62,086 nt of DNA from Acidobacteriota bacterium (lineage in GTDB: Bacteria; Acidobacteriota; Polarisedimenticolia; Gp22-AA2), in the NCBI GenBank assembly GCA_018606725.1, contig JAGYID010000002.1:1-62086 (forward strand), read 5' to 3'. Position numbers and translations under genes: made by a program. The notes beneath the pieces are model-generated. The model was not told the origin of the DNA, ran no database searches, and was given only the letters and a program-made list of their open reading frames with translations. Shown here in pieces: positions 1 through 8,205 of this stretch (position 1 is its first letter; each line of letters opens with the position of its first letter).

Positions 1-2
1 CG

Positions 3-314
3 CGGCCGACGGTGTTTCACTGGCACGGCGACACGTTCGACCTGCCGCCGGGGGCGACGCTGCTGGCCTCGTCCGATCTCTACCCGCACCAGGCGTTCCG
101 CGCCGGGCCGCGCGCCTGGGGCGTGCAGTTCCACATCGAGGTCAGCGCCGGGATGATCGATCGCTGGGTCAAGATGTTCTCGCCGGCCGAGAACGAGGCG
201 GCCGGCGGCGCCGCCGCCGTCGCGCGGCTGCAGGCGGAGGCGCCGGGCCATGCCGCGGCGCTGACTCCCTACATCGACCGGATGGTGGCGGCGCTGGTCG
301 CGTCCCTCAGGTGA
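3..314 (+). CDS. Class I glutamine amidotransferase, C-terminal part (5' end outside window)
   Basis: The reading frame is open from the window edge, so this is the C-terminal end of a longer protein. The visible part contains FHWHGD and then GVQFHIEVS, the HxE that supplies the catalytic His and Glu of class I (triad) glutamine amidotransferases; the Cys nucleophile must lie upstream of the window. It most resembles the stand-alone GMP-synthase-like amidotransferases, which release ammonia from glutamine, but the partner or true substrate cannot be told from this fragment. It converges on the aldo/keto reductase gene and overlaps its 3' end by 8 bp. Confidence 0.8.
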   Translation, partial: RPTVFHWHGDTFDLPPGATLLASSDLYPHQAFRAGPRAWGVQFHIEVSAGMIDRWVKMFSPAENEAAGGAAAVARLQAEAPGHAAALTPYIDRMVAALVASLR

Positions 315-1482
315 AGGCGCGGTAGACCGCCAGCGGATCGGGCAGGGGAGGCCAGGCGGCGATCCCCATGGCGTCCTCGACGTACGACACCTGCCGCATG
401 CCGACCAGGACGCAGGTCACGCCGGGGGTGCTGGCGACGGTCCACAGCGCCTTGCGCGACAGGCTCTCGGGGCGACGCGCCTCGGGGAGCAGCGGATCCA
501 TGACGCGCGCCACCGCCGCCGGGGCGGTCTCGCCCGACCTGCCGGGTGACGCGAACGACGGCGGCGGATCGGCCAGACGCAGCAGCCGGTGACCGACGAT
601 GGCGTTGAGCGGACGGTTGATCAGCACGGCGAGCCCGCCATCGGCGGCCGCCTGCAGCGCCGTGCGGTCGCCGCGAACGCTGGTGTTCTGCACGAGCGCC
701 CCGCCCGACTCGATGAGGTTCATCGGCACCTGCAGGACGCGGAAGTGGTGTCCGGGTCCGCCGGCCGCCTCCGCCGCCCGCAGCATCCTGCCGACCGAGG
801 TCGCCTCCTCATCGTCCGGCGCCGCGACGGCGGTGTTCGATGAAATGCCGTAGAAGCGGATGACGCCCTGCCGGACAGCTTCCTCGAAGAACGCGAACGC
901 CGCCGTCACCCGGCGATAGAACTCGTCGCGCCGCCGCTCGAGATCTCCACCGCCTCCGCCCGACCCGCCGCCCCGGTGCGCCGCGTCCGACAGGAAATAC
1001 TCCGGGTTGTGCAGCAGGCAGACGTCGAGCGCCTCGAGGCGAAGCCGCTCCAGCGAGCGGGTCAGCTGGTCGCGCAGGAACTCGGGATGGATGCAGTGCC
1101 AGCAGCCGTCCATGTAGCGGACCATCTCGGGGAACGGCGTCCCGGCGCGCTCGCGCTCCAGGGCCAGCCGGAGGTTCTGCCCCTGCACGTAGCCGATCTT
1201 GCTGACCACGACCACGCCGTCGCGCGGCGGCAGGCCGTCGCGCCCGCAGCGCGTCAGGACCTCGCCGACCAGCCGCTCGCTGCCGCCGTCGGTGTAATTG
1301 GTCGAGGTGTCGATCAGGTTGCAGCCGGAGCGCAGGGCCGCCTCGAGGGCGGCACGATGCTCGGGTGTTGTGTCGTCGACCCGGTAGCACCCGAACCCGA
1401 GCGGGCTGACCGACAGGCCGGTCGCCCCGAGCGGTCGCCGCGCGTGCCCCGGAGTCCCGGCGGACGGCCGGCGCTCAGACAT
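307..1482 (-). CDS. Aldo/keto reductase
   Basis: A 391-residue NAD(P)H-dependent oxidoreductase of the AKR TIM-barrel family, probably cytosolic. The four catalytic positions are visible in order: Asp in NLIDTSTNY, Tyr in the same motif, Lys in VVVSKIGY and His in CLLHNPE. A glycine-rich insertion near residue 175 (GGGSGGGGG) is unusual and may be a flexible loop. The ATG lies 8 bp inside the end of the upstream DUF523/DUF1722 gene, so the two are probably co-transcribed. Substrate not predictable; similar proteins are often annotated as L-galactose or pyridoxine reductases. Confidence 0.85.
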   Translation of the reverse strand: MSERRPSAGTPGHARRPLGATGLSVSPLGFGCYRVDDTTPEHRAALEAALRSGCNLIDTSTNYTDGGSERLVGEVLTRCGRDGLPPRDGVVVVSKIGYVQGQNLRLALERERAGTPFPEMVRYMDGCWHCIHPEFLRDQLTRSLERLRLEALDVCLLHNPEYFLSDAAHRGGGSGGGGGDLERRRDEFYRRVTAAFAFFEEAVRQGVIRFYGISSNTAVAAPDDEEATSVGRMLRAAEAAGGPGHHFRVLQVPMNLIESGGALVQNTSVRGDRTALQAAADGGLAVLINRPLNAIVGHRLLRLADPPPSFASPGRSGETAPAAVARVMDPLLPEARRPESLSRKALWTVASTPGVTCVLVGMRQVSYVEDAMGIAAWPPLPDPLAVYRAFT

Positions 1483-2449
1483 GGTTGCGCAGCATCAGTT
1501 CTTTCGGGTGCGGATGCAGATAGACCTGGTCGCGGACGTACGGCACGTCGAAGCGCCGCAGGTGGTGCTTCAGCAGCGTCAGCGGCACGACCAGCGGCAC
1601 GAGGCCCCGGCGGTACTCGTCGATCACCGACAGCGCCTCGGCGCGGTCTTCCGACGAGGCGTCGCGCTTGAAGAAGCCGAGCAGGTGCTGCAGGACGTTG
1701 GCGTGCTTGCCGCGCGTCGCCTTGACCCGCAGCGCCTCCATGAACAGGGCGCCGTACTCCTCCTCAAGCGCGCCGGCGGGCTTCGAGCTGGCCCGCGCAA
1801 CCAGTTGCCCGAGGAGGGTGTAATGCTTCGTGCTGTGGGCCAGGATCTGGAACTTGTGGGCGGTGTGGAAGGCGACCAGCCGGCCGCGGGTCAGGCCGGC
1901 CGCCACCAGGTCGCGCCAGCGCCGGTAGGCGAAGACGCGCTCGACGAAGTTCTCGCGCAGCGGCAGGTCGTACAGGCGCCCCTCCTCCTCCACCGGCAGG
2001 AGAGGGAAGCGCTCCTGGAGCGCCCGCGCGAACACCCCCGCCCCCCTGCGGCCGGCCATCGCGGACCCCGACGCATAGACCCGCACCCGTTCCATGCCGC
2101 AGGAGGGGGAGCCCTTCTTGAGGATGTAGCCGCTCAGGTCCTCGCCGTCCAGCTCCGCGAGGCGGCCGCGGGTCCAGGCCATCATCCGGTCGGTCTGGTC
2201 GGTCCGCTCCTTGGTGAACACCAACCGCGGATCGTCCGGATCGCCCTCCAGCCGCAGCGTCGGCCGCGGCACGCCGAAGCCGGCCTCCAGCTCGGGGCAG
2301 ACCGGCACCCACACGAAGAACTTCCCGAGCGTGTCGGTGATGTAGTGGTCGCGCTTGTGGCCGCCGTCGTATCGGACTTCCTGTCCGAGCAGGCAGGAGC
2401 TGATGCCGACGCGGATGCGGGAGCCCGGGCGGGGCATCAGGCGGGGCAT
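1475..2449 (-). CDS. DUF523 and DUF1722 domain protein
   Basis: A 324-residue two-domain protein. Residues about 12-160 match DUF523 (SSCLLGQEVRYDGGHK near the start, then KKGSPSCG), with two conserved cysteines; residues about 190-315 match DUF1722 (FHTAHKFQILAHS and a KHHL-containing end). The fusion is common in bacteria and often lies near DNA photolyase genes, but no photolyase is visible here. Biochemical role unknown. It ends inside the aldo/keto reductase gene (8-bp overlap). Confidence 0.85.
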   Translation of the reverse strand: MPRLMPRPGSRIRVGISSCLLGQEVRYDGGHKRDHYITDTLGKFFVWVPVCPELEAGFGVPRPTLRLEGDPDDPRLVFTKERTDQTDRMMAWTRGRLAELDGEDLSGYILKKGSPSCGMERVRVYASGSAMAGRRGAGVFARALQERFPLLPVEEEGRLYDLPLRENFVERVFAYRRWRDLVAAGLTRGRLVAFHTAHKFQILAHSTKHYTLLGQLVARASSKPAGALEEEYGALFMEALRVKATRGKHANVLQHLLGFFKRDASSEDRAEALSVIDEYRRGLVPLVVPLTLLKHHLRRFDVPYVRDQVYLHPHPKELMLRNHV

Positions 2450-2480
2450 CAGACGGGACCGGGGGGGGCGGCCGGACGCG

Positions 2481-2825
2481 CTACTGCTTCTTGAGCGTCG
2501 AGAGGTAGGTCGCCAGCGCGTCGAGATCCTCGGCCGCCAGCGTCGGGTACGCCTTCATCTTGCTGTCGGCCTTGGCGCCCTTCGGGTTGGTCACGTAGCT
2601 CTTGATCTGGTCGATGCTCAGCTTGCTGCCGACGTCATCGAGCGGGTTCTTGCTGTTGCCCTTGCCGGCGATGGCGTGACACATCGAGCACTTCTGGGCG
2701 GCGTACACCTGCGTGCCCTTCTCGACCTTGGCCGCATCGGGGGCGGCATCATCGGCGCGCAGGAGCGCCGGGGCGGCGGTCAGGGCCAGGACCAGAACAA
2801 CTGCGAACGCGATGACGCTGCGCAT
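2481..2825 (-). CDS. Small secreted class I cytochrome c
   Basis: A 114-residue periplasmic electron carrier. An N-terminal hydrophobic signal (residues 1-24) is followed by the heme-attachment motif CSMCH at residues 46-50 and a likely distal Met ligand at residue 90 (SKMKAYPTL). I placed the start at the ATG at 2825 because GGAGGA sits 8 nt upstream on the minus strand and the signal peptide begins there; the longer open frame upstream adds only unrelated residues. It lies between the PLP dehydratase and the DUF523 gene in the same orientation. Electron partner unknown. Confidence 0.88.
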   Translation of the reverse strand: MRSVIAFAVVLVLALTAAPALLRADDAAPDAAKVEKGTQVYAAQKCSMCHAIAGKGNSKNPLDDVGSKLSIDQIKSYVTNPKGAKADSKMKAYPTLAAEDLDALATYLSTLKKQ

Positions 2826-2887
2826 CGGTGCGTATCCTCCATCAGTTGAGGGGAGCGCTACGATATCACGCTCGCCGGGCCATTTCA

Positions 2888-3871
2888 CTACAGCGCGCCC
2901 AGCAGGACTTTCCGCAGCGTGGCGGCGTCGATGTTGGAGCCGGACAGGACGATCGCCACCTTGCGGCGCGCCAGTCGATCGCGCAGCTTGAGCAGGCCGG
3001 CCAGCGAGGCGGCGCCGGCCCCCTCGGCGAGGTTGTGGGTGGTGCGCAGCAGCAGGCGCACCGCTTCGGCCAGCTCGCCCTCCGAGGCCAGCACGAACCC
3101 CTTCAAACCCTCGCGCAGCGCCGGGAAGGTCAACTCGTAGGTCATCCGGGTGGCGAGGCCGTCGGCGAAGGTGTCGGCGCTGTCGCGCGTCAGCGGCGCG
3201 CCGGCGTGCCAGGAATCGTGCGCCGCCGGGGCCTTCGCCGCCTGCACGCCGTAGATCTCCAGCTCCGGCCGCAGGGCGCGCACCACGGTCAGAGCCCCGA
3301 CCGCCTGCGAGCCGCCGCCGACCGACACGACCATCGCCTCGATGTCCGGCTGCTGCTCGAGGATCTCCAGGGTCAGCGTGCCGGCCCCGGCCAGGACCAG
3401 CGGTTCATTGCTCGAGTGGACGATGTGCAGGCCGCGCGCCTCCGCCAGGCGCCGCATGACCTGCACCGATTCGTCGTAGTCACGCCCCTCCTCGATGACC
3501 TCGGCGCCGAGGCCGCGCAGCGCCTCGTTCTTCTCCGGGCTGTTGCCGATCGGCACGCAGATGACCGCCGGCACGCCGTGCAGGCTCGCCGCCCACGCCA
3601 GGCCAAGTCCGTGATTGCCGCGCGTCGCCGCCACCACCCCGCGCCGCTTCGCTTCGTCGCTCAGCGCGGTCACGACCGCCAGGTCGTTGCGCGCCTTGAA
3701 CGCGTTGGTCGGGTTGTGGTTCTCGTGCTTGACGTACACCTCGATCGAGCAGCCGACGGCGGCGTCGAGCGGGGCGTAGCGGCGCAGCGCCGTGGGCGGC
3801 AGGTGCGGCCGGATGCGCCGCTCGGCGGCGCGCACATCATCAAGGCTGATCGGCCAGGCGTCGGCGGTCAT
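2888..3871 (-). CDS. PLP-dependent threonine/serine dehydratase-like enzyme
   Basis: A 327-residue fold-type II PLP enzyme. The cofactor lysine is K59 in NAFKARN, and a glycine-rich phosphate-binding loop is seen in VVSVGGGSQAVGAL. It is the length of single-domain dehydratases and lacks the C-terminal ACT regulatory domain of biosynthetic IlvA, so a catabolic or specialised deaminase or racemase role is more likely. The lysine motif departs from the usual SFKxRG, which leaves the substrate open. The gene ends 62 bp upstream of the cytochrome c start and begins 13 bp after the alpha/beta hydrolase stop. Confidence 0.82.
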   Translation of the reverse strand: MTADAWPISLDDVRAAERRIRPHLPPTALRRYAPLDAAVGCSIEVYVKHENHNPTNAFKARNDLAVVTALSDEAKRRGVVAATRGNHGLGLAWAASLHGVPAVICVPIGNSPEKNEALRGLGAEVIEEGRDYDESVQVMRRLAEARGLHIVHSSNEPLVLAGAGTLTLEILEQQPDIEAMVVSVGGGSQAVGALTVVRALRPELEIYGVQAAKAPAAHDSWHAGAPLTRDSADTFADGLATRMTYELTFPALREGLKGFVLASEGELAEAVRLLLRTTHNLAEGAGAASLAGLLKLRDRLARRKVAIVLSGSNIDAATLRKVLLGAL

Positions 3872-3884
3872 GGGGCGGTCTCCT

Positions 3885-4556
3885 TCAAACCGGGTGGGGG
3901 CCGGATGGACGGCTGGACCGGAGCTCGGGCGGAATCGCCTCGGTGACGCGGGCGGCCAGCTCGTCGAGGTGGCCGGCGAAGTTGTGCTCGGCCCCGCGCA
4001 CGGCCAGGACGCGGGCCCCGTGCGGCAGCATCGCCGCCAGCGTCATCACCAGCCCGAGGGGACCGTACGGGTCGGCGTCGCCCTGCACCAGCGCCAGCGG
4101 CTTGGCGCAGTCCTGCAGGAAGCCGAAGTTCACCAGCGACACCGGCGCGCCGATGCCGATCAGCGCCGCCGCCCGCCGGTCGGCGCAGCCGACGCGCAGG
4201 CCGACGTAGGCGCCGAAGGAATAACCGGCGACCAGCAGCGGCCGCCCCGGGTAACGCCCGGCCAGGTGGTCGAGCAGGACGCGCAGGTCGTCCTGCTCGC
4301 CCTTGCCGGCATCGTGCGCGCCGTCGCTGCCACCGACGCCGCGGAAATTGAAGCGCAGCACCGGGAGCCCGGCCGCGCTGATCGCCTCGGCGGTCGTGTG
4401 CACGACCTTGTTGTGCATGGTGCCGCCGAACAGCGGATGCGGATGGCAGACGACCGCGGCGGCCGCCGCGTCGTCCCCGCCCGGCGGGTGCTTCAGCATG
4501 CACTCGATCCGCCCGGCCGGGCCGTGCAGGAAGAAGTTCTCGATCCGGTGCGTCAA
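3885..4556 (-). CDS. Alpha/beta hydrolase (COG2945-like)
   Basis: A 223-residue cytosolic alpha/beta hydrolase. The oxyanion-side motif HPHPLFGGTMHNKVV and the nucleophile elbow GYSFGAY (Ser) are both seen, followed by an Asp in GDADPYGPL and the catalytic His in GAEHNF. Proteins of this type are small esterases or lipase-like enzymes of unknown physiological substrate. It is the first gene of the minus-strand run and diverges from the dam gene across 99 bp. Confidence 0.85.
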   Translation of the reverse strand: MTHRIENFFLHGPAGRIECMLKHPPGGDDAAAAAVVCHPHPLFGGTMHNKVVHTTAEAISAAGLPVLRFNFRGVGGSDGAHDAGKGEQDDLRVLLDHLAGRYPGRPLLVAGYSFGAYVGLRVGCADRRAAALIGIGAPVSLVNFGFLQDCAKPLALVQGDADPYGPLGLVMTLAAMLPHGARVLAVRGAEHNFAGHLDELAARVTEAIPPELRSSRPSGPHPV

Positions 4557-4624
4557 CGAGCGGCTTCCTCAGGGGACGTTCGCCGTGGTAGAGTTCGCCG
4601 CGTCAAAGTATGTGAGCGGCCACC

Positions 4625-4646
4625 AACTCAGCTCCAAAACTGAGTT
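4625..4646. promoter_or_regulatory. Inverted repeat upstream of dam (candidate operator)
   Basis: Perfect 7-bp arms (AACTCAG at 4625-4631 and CTGAGTT at 4640-4646) separated by 8 nt, ending 9 nt before the dam ATG. Restriction-modification genes are often autoregulated through such palindromes, and a TTTACT box overlaps the right arm. No controller gene is visible, so methylase self-regulation or a chance hairpin are both possible. Confidence 0.4.
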
Positions 4647-4655
4647 TACTCCATC

Positions 4656-5519
4656 ATGCTTCAGTCGACCCTCACCCCGAAGGCATCACCGCGAGCTGGA
4701 CGGGTCGCACGCGTCAGGCCTCTGCCGCGCGACGCAGGCCCAGCCTCAGAAACGCCACCTCTCAAATGGGCCGGCGGCAAGCGCTGGCAGATTCCTCATC
4801 TCATGCCGTTCTGGGAGCCCCAGAAGCACCGAAGACTGGTTGAGCCATTCTGCGGTGGTCTCGCAGTGGCTCTCGGGTTACGCCCAAACATTGCGCTGTT
4901 GAACGATCTCAACCCTCATGTCATTAACTTTTACCGATGGCTGAAGAGAGGACTCGCCCTCACGCTCAAAATGGAGAACCGCTCCGACCTCTACTATGCC
5001 CACCGAAACAAATTCAACCGGCTTCTCGATTCCGGGAAGCGCGCGACGAGTGAGGCAGCGCAATTATTTTATTACCTGAATCGCACCGGGTATAACGGGC
5101 TTTGCCGATTCAATCGCTCCGGTCAGTTCAACGTCCCGTTTGGTCGCTACAAGACGATCAACTATCGTGAGGATTTCAGCTCGTTCAAGATCAGCTTTTC
5201 GCGATGGAATTTCACGACTGTTGAGTTCGACCGACTCCCGCTTGAGCCGAACGACTTCGTCTATGCAGACCCACCCTACGACGTACCTTTCACGCAGTAC
5301 TCGCAGGGTGGCTTCGCATGGGAAGACCAGGTCCGGGCGGCTGAATGGCTGGCGCGGCACCCCGGGCCGGTCATACTATCCAATCAGGCAACGAGGCGGA
5401 TCGTGGGTCTCTATGAGGGCCTTGGCTACTCACTCAAGTACTTCAAGGCGCCGCGCATGATCAGTTGTACCGGGGACAGGACGCCTGCCCGCGAGGTGCT
5501 GGCGACGAGGAATCTCTGA
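4656..5519 (+). CDS. dam: Dam-family DNA adenine N6-methyltransferase
   Basis: A 287-residue SAM-dependent methyltransferase acting on adenine in DNA. Class alpha order is visible: PLKWAGGKRWQ (motif X) at about residues 35-45, the SAM-binding VEPFCGG at about 69-75, and the catalytic DPPY at about residue 207. The family usually methylates GATC; specificity is inferred. Base composition is clearly lower in G+C than in its neighbours and codon use is mixed, suggesting horizontal acquisition. The nuclease gene begins 5 bp after its stop. The first 33 residues are not conserved family sequence and a later start is possible, though no better start is seen. Confidence 0.92.
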   Translation: MLQSTLTPKASPRAGRVARVRPLPRDAGPASETPPLKWAGGKRWQIPHLMPFWEPQKHRRLVEPFCGGLAVALGLRPNIALLNDLNPHVINFYRWLKRGLALTLKMENRSDLYYAHRNKFNRLLDSGKRATSEAAQLFYYLNRTGYNGLCRFNRSGQFNVPFGRYKTINYREDFSSFKISFSRWNFTTVEFDRLPLEPNDFVYADPPYDVPFTQYSQGGFAWEDQVRAAEWLARHPGPVILSNQATRRIVGLYEGLGYSLKYFKAPRMISCTGDRTPAREVLATRNL

Positions 5520-5524
5520 GTTCA

Positions 5525-5941
5525 ATGCAACCCAGGGATACCGGAACCGGGGATGTGTTGGAGCTGATGGTCATCCCCGCGCTTCAGAGAGGTAGCTACG
5601 AGTTTCGCAAACGAGTGCGAATCGGCAGGCGACTGGGCTGTGGTGCGCACATCGTTGATCTGGTGGCCGAGCGAGACGGAAGGAAGGTTCTGATCTCCTT
5701 GAAATGGCAACAGACACGAGGGACGGTAGAACAAAAGATTCCCTTCGAAGTTATCTGCTTGGGGGAAGCGCTCGCTGCTGGTGAATTCCAAAAGGCGTAC
5801 CTGGTGCTGGGTGGAGAAGGCTGGACCTTGCGCGACTTTTACACTCGAGGCGGTTTGCAGGCATACCTCAAGAACGTTGCCGACGTATCTATCGTGACCC
5901 TGGAATCCTTCATCGCAGAGGCGAACCGAGGGCGACTCTAA
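5525..5941 (+). CDS. PD-(D/E)XK nuclease, probable restriction partner of the Dam methylase
   Basis: A 138-residue protein. The core reads GAHIVDLVAERDG, then KVLISLKWQQ, which fits a PD-(D/E)XK active site (D, then the x-x-K strand), followed by a conserved PFEVICLGEAL helix and a VLGGEGWTLRDFY segment. Proteins with this pattern are recurrently found beside Dam-type methylases, so a GATC-type or related restriction endonuclease is the best call; cleavage itself is inferred. Start chosen at 5525, directly after the methylase stop; an ATG at 5465 would overlap the methylase by 55 bp. Shares the low-GC character of dam. Confidence 0.75.
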   Translation: MQPRDTGTGDVLELMVIPALQRGSYEFRKRVRIGRRLGCGAHIVDLVAERDGRKVLISLKWQQTRGTVEQKIPFEVICLGEALAAGEFQKAYLVLGGEGWTLRDFYTRGGLQAYLKNVADVSIVTLESFIAEANRGRL

Positions 5942-5982
5942 GTATCCGGTGCCTCGTTCGACTCCCTCTGAAAGGACAAAGC

Positions 5983-6492
5983 TTGCCGGCGTCCCCCGAC
6001 CAGTTCCGCAGTGCCCTGCGCCGATGGGGCAGCGGTGTGTCGGTGGTCACCACCGACCGGCTGGGCGGCATCCAGGGGATCACCGTCAGCTCGTTCTGCT
6101 CGCTGTCGCTCGAGCCGCCGCTGGTGCTCATCTGCATCAACAAGCGGACCGGCAGCCACCGGTTGATCGAGGAGCACCGCGCCTTCGGCGTCAACATCCT
6201 GCGCGACGACCAGAAGACGATCTCCGACCGGGCGGCCGGCCTCACCGGGCCGCAGGGGAACTGGCTCGACGATCTGCCGCACCGGAGGTTCGTCACCGGC
6301 GCGCCGGTCCTGTCGGACTGCCTGGCGTGGCTCGATTGCGCCGTCGAGGCGGCGCACGATGGCGGCGACCACACCATCTTCGTCGGGCGGGTCGAAGCGG
6401 CGGGCCAGGCGGACGGCGGCCCGCTGCTGTATTTCGACGGCGCCTACCGGCGCCTCGGGAGGGCGATCGTCGGCCGCTCCCGCCGCGCTTGA
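5983..6492 (+). CDS. Flavin reductase-like FMN-binding protein
   Basis: A 169-residue split-barrel flavoprotein of the flavin reductase domain family, which reduces FMN or FAD with NAD(P)H and often supplies reduced flavin to a monooxygenase. Family features are the start FRSALRRWGSGVSVVTT, then GITVSSFCSLSLEPPLVLICI (FMN-binding strands) and FGVNIL. It begins with TTG, preceded by GAAAGGAC; no ATG or GTG fits the conserved N-terminus. No monooxygenase partner is adjacent. G+C returns to the level of the rest of the window here. Confidence 0.85.
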   Translation: MPASPDQFRSALRRWGSGVSVVTTDRLGGIQGITVSSFCSLSLEPPLVLICINKRTGSHRLIEEHRAFGVNILRDDQKTISDRAAGLTGPQGNWLDDLPHRRFVTGAPVLSDCLAWLDCAVEAAHDGGDHTIFVGRVEAAGQADGGPLLYFDGAYRRLGRAIVGRSRRA

Positions 6493-6517
6493 CAGTCACC
6501 GGCCGCCTGCGTAAGGT
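6489..6517 (+). promoter_or_regulatory. Candidate sigma-70-like promoter for the phosphate transport pair
   Basis: A perfect -35 hexamer TTGACA (6489-6494), a 17-bp spacer and a weak -10 TAAGGT (6512-6517). It overlaps the stop codon of the flavin reductase gene and would give a leader of about 18 nt carrying the AGGAGG site before 6542. Not tested. Confidence 0.45.
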
Positions 6518-6541
6518 GGCGCCGGCTTAGGAGGACCGCCC

Positions 6542-7156
6542 GTGCTGTTCAAGAACAATCACAAGATCTTCTTCGACCTGTTCGGCGCCATGGCGGCCGG
6601 GGCGGCCGAGGCGGCGCTGACCCTGGAGGAGATGTTCAAGGGCGACTCCAAGGGGCCGGCCCACTACGCCGAGCAGATCAAGGCGATCGAGCACCGCTGC
6701 GACGCCCACATGCACGACCTGGTCCGCACCCTGCACAAGACTTTCATCACGCCGATCGACCGCGAGGACATCCACGACCTCGGCGCCGCCCTCGACGACG
6801 TCGTCGACCTGATCGACGCCACCGCCAGCCGGGCGGTGCTGTTCAAGGTCGGCAACGACATCCCCGACGGCGCCCAGTTCGCCCGCATCATCCACAAGCA
6901 GGCGGAGGAGATCCGCCAGGCGGTCGGCAACCTCAAGGACGGCGCCGCGGTGATGGAGCGCTGCCGCCGGATCAACGACCTGGAGAAGGAAGGCGACAAG
7001 CTGTACCGCGAGGCGATGGCGCGGGTGTTCGAGTCCGGCCGCGACCCGATCTACGTCATCAAGGCGAAGGAGATCGTCGAGACGCTCGAGGGCGCCACCG
7101 ATGCCGGCGAGTACGTCGCCATCGTGCTCGAGAGGATTATCTTGAAAAACCAGTAG
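6542..7156 (+). CDS. DUF47 / PhoU-like phosphate transport regulator
   Basis: A 204-residue, all-helical cytosolic protein of the DUF47 (PhoU-like, Pit accessory) family. The FDLFGAMA start, the DAHMHDLVRTLHKTFITPIDREDIHDL segment (shown here in part, with its acidic metal-ligand positions) and the second EKEGDKLYREA repeat fit the family. GTG start with a strong AGGAGG 7 nt upstream. It ends 2 bp before the PiT transporter gene, the usual operon pairing, and is thought to gate or regulate phosphate flow through that transporter. Confidence 0.9.
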   Translation: MLFKNNHKIFFDLFGAMAAGAAEAALTLEEMFKGDSKGPAHYAEQIKAIEHRCDAHMHDLVRTLHKTFITPIDREDIHDLGAALDDVVDLIDATASRAVLFKVGNDIPDGAQFARIIHKQAEEIRQAVGNLKDGAAVMERCRRINDLEKEGDKLYREAMARVFESGRDPIYVIKAKEIVETLEGATDAGEYVAIVLERIILKNQ

Positions 7157-7158
7157 GG

Positions 7159-8163
<1,005 letters not shown>

Positions 8164-8165
8164 GG

Positions 8166-8198
8166 CGCGACGCCGGGCCCGGCCGGCGCGGTGTCGCG
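8166..8198. terminator. GC hairpin between convergent pit and zwf
   Basis: Outer arms CGCGAC (8166-8171) and GTCGCG (8193-8198) enclose inner arms GCCGG (8172-8176) and CCGGC (8183-8187). It lies in the only gap between two convergent genes, which fits a bidirectional terminator, but there is no U-tract on either side. Confidence 0.4.
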
Positions 8199-8205
8199 GG
8201 CCGGC

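Noticed and set aside
1481-2494. 337-codon plus-strand frame opposite the DUF523/DUF1722 gene
   Set aside because: Shadow frame without motifs; the minus strand has two recognisable domains.
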